From Paraburkholderia rhynchosiae (lineage in GTDB: Bacteria > Pseudomonadota > Gammaproteobacteria > Burkholderiales > Burkholderiaceae): 64,000 nt of DNA. Numbering within the stretch: the stretch's first letter is position 1; each line of letters begins with the position of its first letter. The stretch lies in assembly GCF_002879865.1 (NCBI RefSeq), contig NZ_PNXY01000027.1, forward strand, positions 1 to 64,000. The letters are read 5' to 3'. Of the stretch, positions 44,737 to 54,286 are shown piece after piece. The translations under genes and the position numbers were made by a program. The notes below the pieces were generated by a model. It worked only from the letters and a program-made list of their open reading frames with translations, did not search any database and had not been told where the DNA came from.

Positions 44737-45537
44737 CTACTTCAGCACCACCTTTACGTCGAAATATCTGGCCGCGAAGCGGTCGATCGTGCCGTCCGCC
44801 TTCAGCTCTTTCAGCGCCTGGTTCAACGCGTCCTTCAACGCCTTGTCGCCCTTGCGGACGCCGAAGCCCACGCCCGCGCCGAGCAGTTTCTCATCGGAGA
44901 CCGCCGGACCGGCGAACTCGAAGCCCGCGCCTTGCGGCTTCTTCAAAAAGCCCTTCGACGCCGCTTCGGCGTCCTGAAACGATGCATCGAGACGTCCCGA
45001 TGCGAGGTCGGCGTAAATCTGATCCTGCGTCTGATACGGCACGACGTCGACACCGGCCGGCGCCCAGCGAGCCTTTGCGTACGTTTCCTGAATCGTGCCT
45101 TGCAGCACGCCGACGTGCTTGCCCTTCAACGAAGCCGGCGTGGGCTGCAAGCCGCTGCCCTTCTTCGCGATCATCTGATTCGGGATCGTGTAAATCGGAT
45201 CGGTAAACTCGATCGCCTGACGGCGCTGGTCCGTGATCGTCATGTCCGAGTTGATCGCGTTGAACTTGCGCGCCTGCAACGCGGGAATCAGACCGTCGAA
45301 CGAATTCTCGACCCACACGCACTTCGCCTTCAGCTTCGCGCACACAGCATTGCCGACGTCGATATCGAAACCTTGCAACTCGCCCGACGGCGACTTCGAT
45401 TCGAACGGCGCATACGATGCTTCGACGCCGAAGCGCACTTCGTTGATCTCCGCTGCCACCGCGGAGCGTGCCGTTACTGTTATTGCTGCCGTCGCGAACA
45501 GCGCGAGCGCAGCCATGTTTCGCCAATTCATCTTCAT
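44737..45537 (-). CDS. Cationic amino acid (arginine/ornithine-type) periplasmic binding protein
   Basis: 266 aa from the ATG at 45537, with GAGGAAC upstream. A Sec signal peptide ends near ARSAVAA. The mature protein has the family pattern VRFGVEASYAPFESKSPSGE followed by GFDIDVGNAVCAKL, and FDGLIPALQARKFNAINSDM. This is the ArgT/HisJ/AotJ family. It is separated from its likely permease and ATPase genes (54287-56576) by the whole AST operon and has its own promoter space and terminator. Confidence 0.92.
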   Translation of the reverse strand: MKMNWRNMAALALFATAAITVTARSAVAAEINEVRFGVEASYAPFESKSPSGELQGFDIDVGNAVCAKLKAKCVWVENSFDGLIPALQARKFNAINSDMTITDQRRQAIEFTDPIYTIPNQMIAKKGSGLQPTPASLKGKHVGVLQGTIQETYAKARWAPAGVDVVPYQTQDQIYADLASGRLDASFQDAEAASKGFLKKPQGAGFEFAGPAVSDEKLLGAGVGFGVRKGDKALKDALNQALKELKADGTIDRFAARYFDVKVVLK

Positions 45538-45820
45538 TTCAGGTGTTCCTCTACGGTATTGAATAAGACGGAGCCGAATCCGGAGAGGCATGATTGCCGC
45601 GCCAAAATTGCGATTCAAACTCGTGCGGCCGATGTGGTGCAGCGCAGCAGCCGCGAGGCGGGGATTGTACAGGCGGCTGTGTCCCGCCCGCGGGCACCTC
45701 TGCAAGGGCGCTATTCGAAACGCGGGCCGGAAGCTAACGTGCGAAGCTGCAACTTGATGTCGTGTTCACGCAAAAACGTCAGCGCCGATGCAGCCGCCGC
45801 GGCGCACCCGAACGACGTCG
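45538..45820. promoter_or_regulatory. Gap between astE and the binding-protein gene
   Basis: About 280 bp without a gene. It should contain the promoter of the binding-protein gene. The spacing and the terminator downstream indicate transcription separate from, or in addition to, the AST operon. Confidence 0.45.
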
Positions 45821-46873
45821 TCAAAGGAGTTTCGACAGCGTATCCCGCGTGGTCTCGATCACCATCAATCCAGCGCGCAAGCCCGGTTTCACCGTGGCGT
45901 TCGGGAACACCAGACGCTCTTCGTCGTGTTGCACGACATAGCGATAGTCGCCGTCGCGTGCGAGCAAGGTGTCCTTCCCGAACGGCGTGAAGTTGGCAAT
46001 GTCCGGCGCAACCAGCAATTCAAATGCGTCGCTTTGCTTCGTGATCTGATCGATCACGGTGAAGGCGCGCGGCAGTTCCGCTTGCGCGCGGCCATTCGTG
46101 CCGGCCAGCAGATGACGCAAGGCCTTATCTGCGCCGGCAAAACGCGTCAGGTCGTTCTGGCCGAACGGGCGGACTTTGCCCAACTCAAGCGTGCATGCTT
46201 CGGCTTCGCACGTTTGCGCGGTGAAATGCGAATACGTGTTGCCCTTTGTGGTGTGCAACAGCACGGCGCTGATGCGCGCTTCGCCGAGCCACTCGAACAT
46301 CGCGCGAGAAAATGGCCTGCCCGTGTGCGGCAGCAACGCGAAACGTTCGAATGCGGACGCGCGGATTGCCGTGTGCATGTCGATATGCCAACGCGCGCCA
46401 GGCTGCCGTGACGCGGCGGCGAAAAACTGCGTCGCCGCTTGCTCGAGCGCCGCCGCGCGCGGCGCTTCGTGACTGTGCGGTAATTGCAGATGCCGGCCGC
46501 TAAAAAGGCGGTTGAGGTCGTCGTCGCGATAACGGCACGCGTCGCGCATTGCATCGACGTTGCCGAGAATCACCAGCAGACGGCACGTCAATGCCGCGTC
46601 GCCGCGCGCGATGTCGCGCACGAGAAACGACAACAGTTCGATCGGCGCCGTCTCGTCGCCATGCACGCCCGCCGACACGACCACGCTGCGCGTGTCCGCT
46701 GCGAGCGCCGCGGGCTCCATCTGCAGCACGCCGTCGTCCAGCCATGACCAGCGCACGCCACCGGCACACGTGCCTTGCATTTCGTTAGCGTCAGCCCGCG
46801 TGCCCGCCAGCGTGCAGGCGAGGAAATCGTCCAGCATCGAAGGCGGCGTGTTGCGCTCAGCGCTGGAAGTCAT
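45821..46873 (-). CDS. astE: Succinylglutamate desuccinylase
   Basis: 350 aa from the ATG at 46873, which overlaps the end of astB by 17 bases; the longer open frame is an astB shadow. Last enzyme of the AST pathway: N-succinylglutamate to glutamate plus succinate. Zinc-site elements of the AstE/AspA family are visible: VVVSAGVHGDETAPIELLS (HxxE) and RWHIDMHTAIR (second His), with NPxR replaced by GNVDAMRDACRYRDDDLNR, as is usual for AstE. Good length for the family. Confidence 0.94.
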   Translation of the reverse strand: MTSSAERNTPPSMLDDFLACTLAGTRADANEMQGTCAGGVRWSWLDDGVLQMEPAALAADTRSVVVSAGVHGDETAPIELLSFLVRDIARGDAALTCRLLVILGNVDAMRDACRYRDDDLNRLFSGRHLQLPHSHEAPRAAALEQAATQFFAAASRQPGARWHIDMHTAIRASAFERFALLPHTGRPFSRAMFEWLGEARISAVLLHTTKGNTYSHFTAQTCEAEACTLELGKVRPFGQNDLTRFAGADKALRHLLAGTNGRAQAELPRAFTVIDQITKQSDAFELLVAPDIANFTPFGKDTLLARDGDYRYVVQHDEERLVFPNATVKPGLRAGLMVIETTRDTLSKLL

Positions 46874-48197
46874 ACAACGATCCCAGACCAAGAATCTGCG
46901 TGAGTTCGTCGAGTGCGCTGCGCGACTCGGCGAGCAGTTGCGGATCGGCCAGATCCGTCGGCGCCAGGCGGTCGCGATAGTGCTTTTCGATCCACGTGTC
47001 GAGCCGTCCGAAGAGCGTGTCGTTGATCCACACGCCTTGCGTGACCGCGGCGCGTTCGGCATCGTTCAACACCACACGCAGACGCAGACATGCCGGGCCG
47101 CCGCCGTTCTTCATGCTCTCGCGCAAATCGAACACGAGCACGTCGTCGATAGGACCGGTGTGCGATGTCAGATCGTCCAGGTAAGCGGCCACGCGCGGGT
47201 TTTCGCGGCACTCCTGCGGCACCACGAGTACCTGCTTGCCGTCGGGGCGCGTGAGCAACTGACTGTTGAATAGATACGACGACACTGCGTCCGCGACGCT
47301 CACCTGCGCGTCGGGCACCTGGATCACGTTGAACTCGGCTTTCAGGCCCGAGAGCTTCGCGCGCAATTCGTCGTACACCGCGCTCTGTTCGACGAACGCA
47401 AGCTCGTGACAGAACAGCGTATTGCGATTGCCGACCGCGATCACGTCGTTATGAAACACCCCCGCGTCGATCACTTCGGGGTTCTGCTGCGCGTACACCG
47501 TGGCCTCTTCCTGCAGACCATGACGGTGCGCGACCGCGCGGCTCGCCTCGAACGTTTGACGCGCCGGGAAACGCTTCGGCTCCGGCCCGCGACGATACTC
47601 GCTGCGGCCATACACGAAGAATTCGACACCACGTATGCCATATTCGGAACAGAAGCGCGTGTGATTCGCCGCGCCTTCATCGCCGAGCGCCGGCGTGCCC
47701 GGTAGCGCCTCATGCACCGCGAAGCGATCGGCGTCGTTGAACATGGCGCGCAACGTGCGGCGCGTCGACTCGTGCTCGATCGCGCGATGCAGCTTGCTGC
47801 ACAGATTGGCCGGCGTGAAATGCACCCGGCCGTCGTGCGTGTCGGCAGACGGACTCACCGTCGCGGCATTCGCGGTCCACATGGCCGACGCCGAACTCGC
47901 CGCAGCCAGCAATTCCGGCGCATTCTTCGACACACGCGCCATCACCGTTGCATCGTCGCCGGAAAAACCTAGCTCGCGCAACAGACGCATCGACGGTCGT
48001 TCCTGCGGCGGCAACACGCCTTGATGAAAGCCGAGATCGGCCAGTTGCTTCATCTTGCGCAGGCCCTGCTTCGCGGCCGCCTTCGGATTCGCAACCGACT
48101 TCTCGTTGTTCTGCGACGCGACGTTGCCGAACGAGAGCCCCGCATAGTTGTGGGTCGGGCCGACCAGACCGTCGAAATTGGCTTCAGTGGCTTGCAT
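46857..48197 (-). CDS. astB: N-succinylarginine dihydrolase
   Basis: 446 aa, the usual length. It converts N2-succinylarginine to N2-succinylornithine, CO2 and ammonia. The N-terminus EANFDGLVGPTHNYAGLSFG is the family hallmark. Catalytic elements of the amidinotransferase-like fold include the FHNDVIAVGN segment (His near residue 250) and a C-terminal NGGGPACLRLRV with the Cys nucleophile. It lies nine bases after astD and overlaps astE. Confidence 0.97.
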   Translation of the reverse strand: MQATEANFDGLVGPTHNYAGLSFGNVASQNNEKSVANPKAAAKQGLRKMKQLADLGFHQGVLPPQERPSMRLLRELGFSGDDATVMARVSKNAPELLAAASSASAMWTANAATVSPSADTHDGRVHFTPANLCSKLHRAIEHESTRRTLRAMFNDADRFAVHEALPGTPALGDEGAANHTRFCSEYGIRGVEFFVYGRSEYRRGPEPKRFPARQTFEASRAVAHRHGLQEEATVYAQQNPEVIDAGVFHNDVIAVGNRNTLFCHELAFVEQSAVYDELRAKLSGLKAEFNVIQVPDAQVSVADAVSSYLFNSQLLTRPDGKQVLVVPQECRENPRVAAYLDDLTSHTGPIDDVLVFDLRESMKNGGGPACLRLRVVLNDAERAAVTQGVWINDTLFGRLDTWIEKHYRDRLAPTDLADPQLLAESRSALDELTQILGLGSLYDFQR

Positions 48198-48206
48198 CGT
48201 CGATCC

Positions 48207-49670
48207 TTAGAATTGAAGGCCCGGCGAAACGCTCGCGGGCATTTGCAGTTGCGCGCTTTCGACGGACGCCATCGGATACGCGCAGTAATCGGCCGCGTAA
48301 TACGCGCTCGGCCGGTGGTTGCCCGAACGGCCCGGACCGCCGAACGGCGCGCCCGACGAAGCCCCATTGGTCGGCCGGTTCCAGTTGACGATGCCCGCGC
48401 GGATCGAACGCTGGAAATGCGTCCACAGCGATTCGTCGTCGGCAAGCAGGCCCGCCGAAAGACCGAACTCCGTGTCGTTGGCCTTTTCGAGCGCTTCTTC
48501 GAAGCTGCCGTAGCGGACAATTTGCGCAAGCGGTCCGAAGTGCTCTTCGTCGGGCAGATTCTTTACGGCGCTCACGTCGAGAATGGCCGGCGTGACGAAG
48601 CCGAGTTTCGGATCGCGCTGCTCCATCTTCAGCAGGGCTTTTGCGCCGTCGGCAAGCAAACGCTCCTGGGCCGCGACGAGACGCGAAGCCGCGCGTGCCG
48701 AGATCACCGCGCCCATGAAAGGCTGCGGCTCCGCGTTGTATTCGGCGACGCTGATGCGCGACGTGACCTCGGTGAGGCGCGCGAGGAAGCGGTCCCCGAA
48801 CGCATCGTTCGGCACAAGGATACGGCGCGCGCACGTGCAGCGCTGACCCGCCGACAGAAACGCCGACTGGATCGTGTGATGCACGGCGGCGTCGAGGTCC
48901 GCGACCGGGCCGATCACGAGCGGATTGTTGCCGCCCATCTCAAGAGCGAGCACGATCTCGGGACGTCCGCCGAATTGCTTGTGCAGCAATGTTCCGGTGT
49001 CCGAACTACCTGTGAAGAACAGGCCGTCGATCTGCCGGTGATTCGCGAGCGCAATGCCCGCGTCCTTCTCGCCCTGCACGAGATTCAGCACGCCGGCTGG
49101 CAAGCCCGCGTCGCGCCAGATCTGCACGGTGAGCGCGGCGACGCCCGGCGCAAGTTCCGATGGTTTGAACACGACCGCATTGCCCGCGATCAGCGCCGGC
49201 ACGATGTGCCCATTCGGCAGATGTCCCGGAAAGTTATACGGCCCGAACACCGCCACCACGCCATGCGGACGATGCCGCAATACCGCCGTGCCGTCCGCCA
49301 TCGCCGAACGCTTTTCGCCGGTGCGCTCGTTGTAGGACTGAATAGAAATCTCGACTTTCGCGGCCATCGAAGCGGCTTCCGTGCGCGCTTCCCACAGCGG
49401 CTTGCCGGTTTCGCGGCCGATTGCTTCCGCAAGCGCTTCCTTGCGTTCCGTGACGAGCGTGGCGAAGCGGCGCACTACCGCGCAACGCTCGTCGAGGCTC
49501 GCTGCCGACCATGCCGCGAAGGCACGGCGCGCGCTGCGCACCGCGTGGTCAACGTCGTCAGCGGACGCGCTGTTGCCTTCCCACACCGTCGCGCCCGTGC
49601 CCGGATTGCGCGACGCGAATGCGGGTCCTGTGGCGGCGGCCCATTCGCCGTCGATGAAAAGCTCGCTCAT
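48207..49670 (-). CDS. astD: N-succinylglutamate 5-semialdehyde dehydrogenase
   Basis: 487 aa from the ATG at 49670, the normal AstD length; the upstream extension of the open frame is an aruG shadow. NAD-dependent aldehyde dehydrogenase of the AST pathway. It shows VFGPYNFPGHLPNGHIVPAL, LALEMGGNNPLVIG with the general-base Glu and FLSAGQRCTCARRI with the catalytic Cys. It starts two bases after the aruG stop. Confidence 0.97.
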   Translation of the reverse strand: MSELFIDGEWAAATGPAFASRNPGTGATVWEGNSASADDVDHAVRSARRAFAAWSAASLDERCAVVRRFATLVTERKEALAEAIGRETGKPLWEARTEAASMAAKVEISIQSYNERTGEKRSAMADGTAVLRHRPHGVVAVFGPYNFPGHLPNGHIVPALIAGNAVVFKPSELAPGVAALTVQIWRDAGLPAGVLNLVQGEKDAGIALANHRQIDGLFFTGSSDTGTLLHKQFGGRPEIVLALEMGGNNPLVIGPVADLDAAVHHTIQSAFLSAGQRCTCARRILVPNDAFGDRFLARLTEVTSRISVAEYNAEPQPFMGAVISARAASRLVAAQERLLADGAKALLKMEQRDPKLGFVTPAILDVSAVKNLPDEEHFGPLAQIVRYGSFEEALEKANDTEFGLSAGLLADDESLWTHFQRSIRAGIVNWNRPTNGASSGAPFGGPGRSGNHRPSAYYAADYCAYPMASVESAQLQMPASVSPGLQF

Positions 49671-49672
49671 GA

Positions 49673-50710
49673 TCATCCTTGTTTGTGTTTCTGCGGCAGC
49701 ACCCGCACGGTGTCGCCTGCCTTCACGCCGAGTGCCGACGCTTCGAGCGCGTTCATGAGGAACACGCCGTCGTGCGGCACACCCGCGGCCACCCCCACGC
49801 GAAAATCGCCAAGCGAGGTATTCGACACCATGGAACGCGGCGCATCCTGCGCTGCGCCCGCCGGCACCTCGGCAATCTCGACCGGCACCAGCACGCTTTC
49901 GCGAACCGTGCGCAAGTCGGAGATATGGCATTCGAGCACCGGACCGGCATCGAAAATATCGACGTGGTTCTCGTAGCGCAAGCCTTCCGCTTCGAGCATG
50001 CGGCGCGCGGGAATCGTGTCACTATGCGTGAGGCCGACGCATTGCTGCGCCTCTTCCGGCAACAGCTCCACATACACCGGATAGCGCGGCATCAGTTCCG
50101 CGAGAAAGGCTTTGCGTCCGTGCGAGCTGAGGTAATCCGCGGCGTTGAAATCGATCTGGTAGAAATGCGAGCCGACCGCGCGCCAGAACGGCGACGTGCC
50201 TTCTGCATCGAAATGGCCGCGCAATTCCGCGCATAAACGCTGCGGAAAGCGCTCGCGAAACTGCGCGAGAAACATGAAGCGCGAGCGCGACAGCAAGCCG
50301 CCCACACCGCTCGTGCGATAACGCGGGCTCAGGAATAGCGAACACACTTCCGCATAACCTGTCAGGTCGTGCGAGATGTTCAGCGCACGCATGCGCGTCC
50401 AGATGCCCAGATCCTGGCTCGCGTGCACCACCGTGCTCACGCGATAGTTGTAGAACGGCTGTTGCAGTCCGACCGCGGCTTCGATTCCGCAGACGCCGGC
50501 CACGTCACCGGTTTGCGTGTCTTCCATCACGAAGAAGTAGCCCGCTTCATGCGGCGCGGCCTTGTCTTCCATCGTGCGGCGCGCGCGTTCGACGCGCGCG
50601 GCGAGTGCTTCGCGATCGGGCTTGAACGTGGTAAGCCCTGGACCGGTTTCCTGCGCGAGCCGCATCAACGCGTCGACATCGCCTCGTTGCACCACGCGAA
50701 CGACGATCAT
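49673..50710 (-). CDS. aruG: Arginine N-succinyltransferase, beta subunit
   Basis: 345 aa. With the alpha subunit it transfers succinyl from succinyl-CoA to the alpha-amino group of arginine, the first AST step. Family motifs include VVQRGDVDALMRLAQETGPG at the N-terminus and RYRTSGVGGLLSRSRFMFLA with the acyl-CoA loop. A two-subunit AruF/AruG arrangement, in place of a single AstA, is typical of pseudomonads and Burkholderiales. Its start overlaps the aruF stop as ATGA. Confidence 0.94.
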   Translation of the reverse strand: MIVVRVVQRGDVDALMRLAQETGPGLTTFKPDREALAARVERARRTMEDKAAPHEAGYFFVMEDTQTGDVAGVCGIEAAVGLQQPFYNYRVSTVVHASQDLGIWTRMRALNISHDLTGYAEVCSLFLSPRYRTSGVGGLLSRSRFMFLAQFRERFPQRLCAELRGHFDAEGTSPFWRAVGSHFYQIDFNAADYLSSHGRKAFLAELMPRYPVYVELLPEEAQQCVGLTHSDTIPARRMLEAEGLRYENHVDIFDAGPVLECHISDLRTVRESVLVPVEIAEVPAGAAQDAPRSMVSNTSLGDFRVGVAAGVPHDGVFLMNALEASALGVKAGDTVRVLPQKHKQG

Positions 50711-51768
50711 TGCGCGTCTCCCGATTGTTCATCCAATTGCGGTTGATGCAGCGGTACGCAACGTACCGCATCGCCGTCCTGCACGCCGAGCGCGGCACGC
50801 GCCGCTTGCGCGAGCGGCGCGCCCTCGTTGCTGGCCGCCGGCAGGCCGCCGAGCACGCAGCGGAATTCGCCGTCCGCGCCGTTATGCGCGATCAGATACG
50901 TCGAATCGTTCGACGCGGCCGCCGCCTCGTGTACCGCGCGCGTTTCGTTGCGCGTCACGCACGCGCTGCGATCCACCTGTGCAGTCAGGACCGGGCCTGC
51001 ATCGAAGATATCGATGAAGCGATCGGTCTCGAAGCCCTCTTCAAGATGAATTTCATACGCGAGCAAGGCCTTCGAGTCCGGCTCGCCGAGCACGCGCTGC
51101 GCCGCTTCCGGCAGCAAGGGTACATAAATTGGATACGTGGGCATCACTTCCGCGATAAACGTTCTGCTGCGTCCGCCGGATTCGATTTCGATGTCGGCGA
51201 AATTGCGGCCGAAGAATTTGCGCCCCACGGCTTCCCAGAACGGCGACACGCCGTTGTCGTCGGTTACGCCGAGCAGCAGCGAGAACACCTCTGGCGTGAA
51301 GCGCTTACGATTGGCCGCGATGTACATCATCCGCGCGCGTGACATCAGATGCGCGGCGGCGTCGCCACGCAGCGACGGGTCGATGTAATAGCCCGCGAGC
51401 CGGCTCTTGCCCGTGAGTTCGTGGGACATGGTGAGCGCGTGAATCTTGCGGTTCACATGCAGCTCGCGCGACGCATGAATCAGCGCGTCGTTGCGAAACG
51501 CGTAGAACGGGTCCGAATAACCCGCGGCAGCGACGATGCTCGCCGTGCCCATCAGCTTGCCGCTCTCCGAATCCTCGAGCACGAACAGATAGAACTCCTC
51601 GCCCGGAAAATCGACGTCCGCGCGAAACGAGTCTTCCGACAGCGCGACGCGTGCTTCGAGCGCGCGCCGGTCGTGCGGCAGGGAATGCAGCACCGGTTGC
51701 GCGGTGCGCGCCATATGTTCGAGCGCATCGAGATCGGCGAGGCGGCCGGGGCGTACGAAGAGCATCAT
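50707..51768 (-). CDS. aruF: Arginine/ornithine N-succinyltransferase, alpha subunit
   Basis: 353 aa, paralogous to the following aruG product. It begins MMLFVRPGRLADLDALEHMA and contains SLRGDAAAHLMSRARMMYIA, corresponding to the acyl-CoA-binding part, and SPFWEAVGRKFFGRNFADIE. It forms the heteromeric succinyltransferase with AruG. Located 52 bp after astC. Confidence 0.94.
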   Translation of the reverse strand: MMLFVRPGRLADLDALEHMARTAQPVLHSLPHDRRALEARVALSEDSFRADVDFPGEEFYLFVLEDSESGKLMGTASIVAAAGYSDPFYAFRNDALIHASRELHVNRKIHALTMSHELTGKSRLAGYYIDPSLRGDAAAHLMSRARMMYIAANRKRFTPEVFSLLLGVTDDNGVSPFWEAVGRKFFGRNFADIEIESGGRSRTFIAEVMPTYPIYVPLLPEAAQRVLGEPDSKALLAYEIHLEEGFETDRFIDIFDAGPVLTAQVDRSACVTRNETRAVHEAAAASNDSTYLIAHNGADGEFRCVLGGLPAASNEGAPLAQAARAALGVQDGDAVRCVPLHQPQLDEQSGDAQ

Positions 51769-51820
51769 CGTTCCTGTTGAATGTGACGCATGAGTAGTGC
51801 GATGCGTTGAAACCGGCCGT

Positions 51821-53056
51821 TTATTTCGACGCCGCTTCGGCCTTCGCGCCGATCACTTCCGCGATGGCCTTGGCGAGACGCTCGAAGCCCTCGTTCATGT
51901 CGTCGAGCGGCATGATCAGCGACGGCACAAAGCGCAGCACGTCCGGGCCCGCCATTAGCATGATCACGCCATGCTGGCCGGCCGCCGTGACGAAGTCTTT
52001 CGCACGGCCCTTGTAGGCGTCGGTCAATTCGGCGCCGATTAACAGGCCCTTGCCGCGCACTTCTTTGATAAGACCGAAGCGTTCGTTGAGCTTCGCGAGA
52101 TGACCTTTCAGCACTTCGCTACGCGTGCGCACGCCTTCCAGCAGCTTCGGATTGCTGACCAGTTCGACCACTTTCTCGGCGATCGCCGAGCCGAGCGGAT
52201 TGCCACCATAGGTCGTACCATGCACGCCCACCTTGAAGTGCGCGGCCAGTTCGTTGGTGGTCAGCATCGCGCCGATCGGGAAGCCGTTGCCGAGTGCCTT
52301 CGCGGTGGTCAGAATGTCCGGCGTGACACCGGTTTCCTGATACGCATAGAAATAGCCGCTTCGGCCCACGCCCGTTTGTACCTCGTCAAAAATGAGCAGT
52401 GCGCCGTGCTGATCGCAAGCTTCGCGCAGCGCCTTGAGGAACGCAGGATCCGCGGGAATCACACCGCCTTCGCCCTGAATCGGCTCGACGATGACCGCAC
52501 AGGTCTTCGCGCCGATTGCCTTCTTCGCCGCTTCAATGTCGTTGTACGGCAAGTGGATGATGCCTTGCGGCACCGGCCCGAAGCCTTCCGAATACTTCGG
52601 CTGACCGCCCACGCTCACGGTGAAAAATGTGCGGCCGTGGAACGACTGCGTGAAAGAGATGATTTCGAATTTGTCGGCGCCATGACGCTCGAACGCGACG
52701 CGGCGCGCGAGTTTCAGCGCGGCTTCGTTCGCTTCCGCGCCTGAGTTCGCCAAGAACGCGCGGTCGGCGAAGGTCAGGTCTTCCAGACGTTTGGCCAGAC
52801 GCAGCACCGGCTCGTTGGTGTAGCCATTACCGATATGCCAGAGCTTCCCGCCCTGCTCGTGCAAAACTTTCAGCAGTTCCGGATGCGCATGACCGAGCGC
52901 GGTGACGGCGATGCCGCCGGCGAAGTCGATATAGTCGCGGCCCTGCGTATCCCAGACGCGTGAGCCGAGACCGCGATCCGGCACGAAGGCGGCGGGCGCG
53001 AATACCGGCACCATCACTTCGTCGAAGGTCTTGCGTGTCACAGTCAGGTCGTTCAT
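51821..53056 (-). CDS. astC: Succinylornithine transaminase (AstC/AruC; also acetylornithine aminotransferase type)
   Basis: 411 aa class III PLP aminotransferase. It transfers the amino group of N-succinylornithine to 2-oxoglutarate. The PLP-lysine is in ILTTAKALGNGFPIGAML, and the cofactor Asp in LLIFDEVQTGVGRSGYFYAY. Members of this family usually also accept N-acetylornithine, so it might serve in arginine synthesis too. It is the first structural gene of the AST operon, 149 bp after the regulator gene. Confidence 0.95.
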   Translation of the reverse strand: MNDLTVTRKTFDEVMVPVFAPAAFVPDRGLGSRVWDTQGRDYIDFAGGIAVTALGHAHPELLKVLHEQGGKLWHIGNGYTNEPVLRLAKRLEDLTFADRAFLANSGAEANEAALKLARRVAFERHGADKFEIISFTQSFHGRTFFTVSVGGQPKYSEGFGPVPQGIIHLPYNDIEAAKKAIGAKTCAVIVEPIQGEGGVIPADPAFLKALREACDQHGALLIFDEVQTGVGRSGYFYAYQETGVTPDILTTAKALGNGFPIGAMLTTNELAAHFKVGVHGTTYGGNPLGSAIAEKVVELVSNPKLLEGVRTRSEVLKGHLAKLNERFGLIKEVRGKGLLIGAELTDAYKGRAKDFVTAAGQHGVIMLMAGPDVLRFVPSLIMPLDDMNEGFERLAKAIAEVIGAKAEAASK

Positions 53057-53205
53057 GGCAAATCCTCGTTACAGGTGAGAGGTAGTACACGTAGTGTAGG
53101 AAAACGCAGGCGTTACGTCTTGCGCATACGCGACGCTTTCTATGAGGTTCCATGCGGGGCGCTGGCCGCATTGCTGCGCTCGCGCACGCTTACGGCGCGG
53201 CGGGC

Positions 53206-54255
53206 TCAATCGGCCTGATCCGGCCGCTCGATCAGCGCGCCCGCGCGCGGCTCGCTGGCTGCGGCGCCCGTCGCGCCGGTCTGTTTGTCGATCCAGTTGC
53301 GGCGATCCTCGCGCGGCGTCACGCCGAAGCGTTCGCGGTAAGCATTCGAAAAGTGCGCCGCCGACGAAAACCCGCAAGCGAGGCTGATCTGCACGACCGA
53401 CTTGCTGGTGCGCTGCAATTGCGTGCGCGCTTTCGAAAGGCGCAGGCCCAGATAGTATTTGGACGGCATCGAGCCGAGATACTGGCGAAAGAGGCGCTCC
53501 AACTGCCGCCGCGATACGCCGACGAGACCCGCGATTTCATCGGTGGTGAGCGGGTCTTCGATATTCGCTTCCATCAGCAGCAACGCATCGTTCAGGCGCG
53601 GATGGCGCTCGCCAGGAGCGGTCACAAATGGAATGCGCTGACGCTCCTCGCCCGCGCGCAACACGCCGATGCCGAGCGTATCCGCGATACGGTCCGCGAG
53701 CTCGGGGCCGTGGTCGCGGCCGATCATCGCGAGCATGAAGTCGACGGTCGCCTGACCGCCCGCGCAAGTCGCGCGATCGCGGTCGATTTCAAAGATCTGC
53801 TGTGTGACGATGGAGCGCTCGAACTGCTCCGAGAACTGCTGATACGTCTCCCAATTGACGCTCACGCGATAGCCGGACAACTGCCCCGCCATCGCGAGCC
53901 ACCACACACCGTGATGAATGCCGGTGACGAGCGGCGTACGCTGCCCAACGCGCGACAGGCTCGCGAGAAACAGGCGATAGTCGGCAAATTGCTGAAACCG
54001 CTCGCTGACGATAATCAACCAGTCGCACGCAATGGCGTCGCCGAATGCGGCGTCGGCGGGCCATTGCGCGCCGCCCGCAAGCGGCACTGCGCGGCCGTCC
54101 CACGAGCACACCTGCACGCGGTACAGCGCGCGGCCGTCGATTTCATTGGCGAGATTGAGTGCGTCGACAATCGGCCCGACGCCCGACATCGACACAGGCG
54201 GCAACGCAACGATTGCGACCTGCGTCGTGCGAGCCGGGCTGGACGTGCGGGCCAT
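53206..54255 (-). CDS. AraC-family regulator with DJ-1/PfpI-like sensor domain (ArgR-like)
   Basis: 349 aa. The N-terminal 190 residues form a class I glutamine-amidotransferase-like (DJ-1/PfpI) sensor; the C-terminus has two helix-turn-helix motifs of AraC proteins (TTDEIAGLVGVSRRQLERLF and SLACGFSSAAHFSNAYRERF). This is the architecture of Pseudomonas ArgR, which activates aot and aru operons with arginine. It lies between the importer ATPase gene and astC, in the same order as aotJQMOP-argR followed by aru genes. The Ala/Pro-rich C-terminal tail is not conserved. Confidence 0.92.
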   Translation of the reverse strand: MARTSSPARTTQVAIVALPPVSMSGVGPIVDALNLANEIDGRALYRVQVCSWDGRAVPLAGGAQWPADAAFGDAIACDWLIIVSERFQQFADYRLFLASLSRVGQRTPLVTGIHHGVWWLAMAGQLSGYRVSVNWETYQQFSEQFERSIVTQQIFEIDRDRATCAGGQATVDFMLAMIGRDHGPELADRIADTLGIGVLRAGEERQRIPFVTAPGERHPRLNDALLLMEANIEDPLTTDEIAGLVGVSRRQLERLFRQYLGSMPSKYYLGLRLSKARTQLQRTSKSVVQISLACGFSSAAHFSNAYRERFGVTPREDRRNWIDKQTGATGAAASEPRAGALIERPDQAD

Positions 54256-54286
54256 CGCTTGACTAAGACGCTGAGAGCGGGCCGCG

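Noticed and set aside
48021..49976. 651-codon plus-strand frame opposite astD
   Set aside because: Antisense shadow; astD has all catalytic motifs on the other strand.
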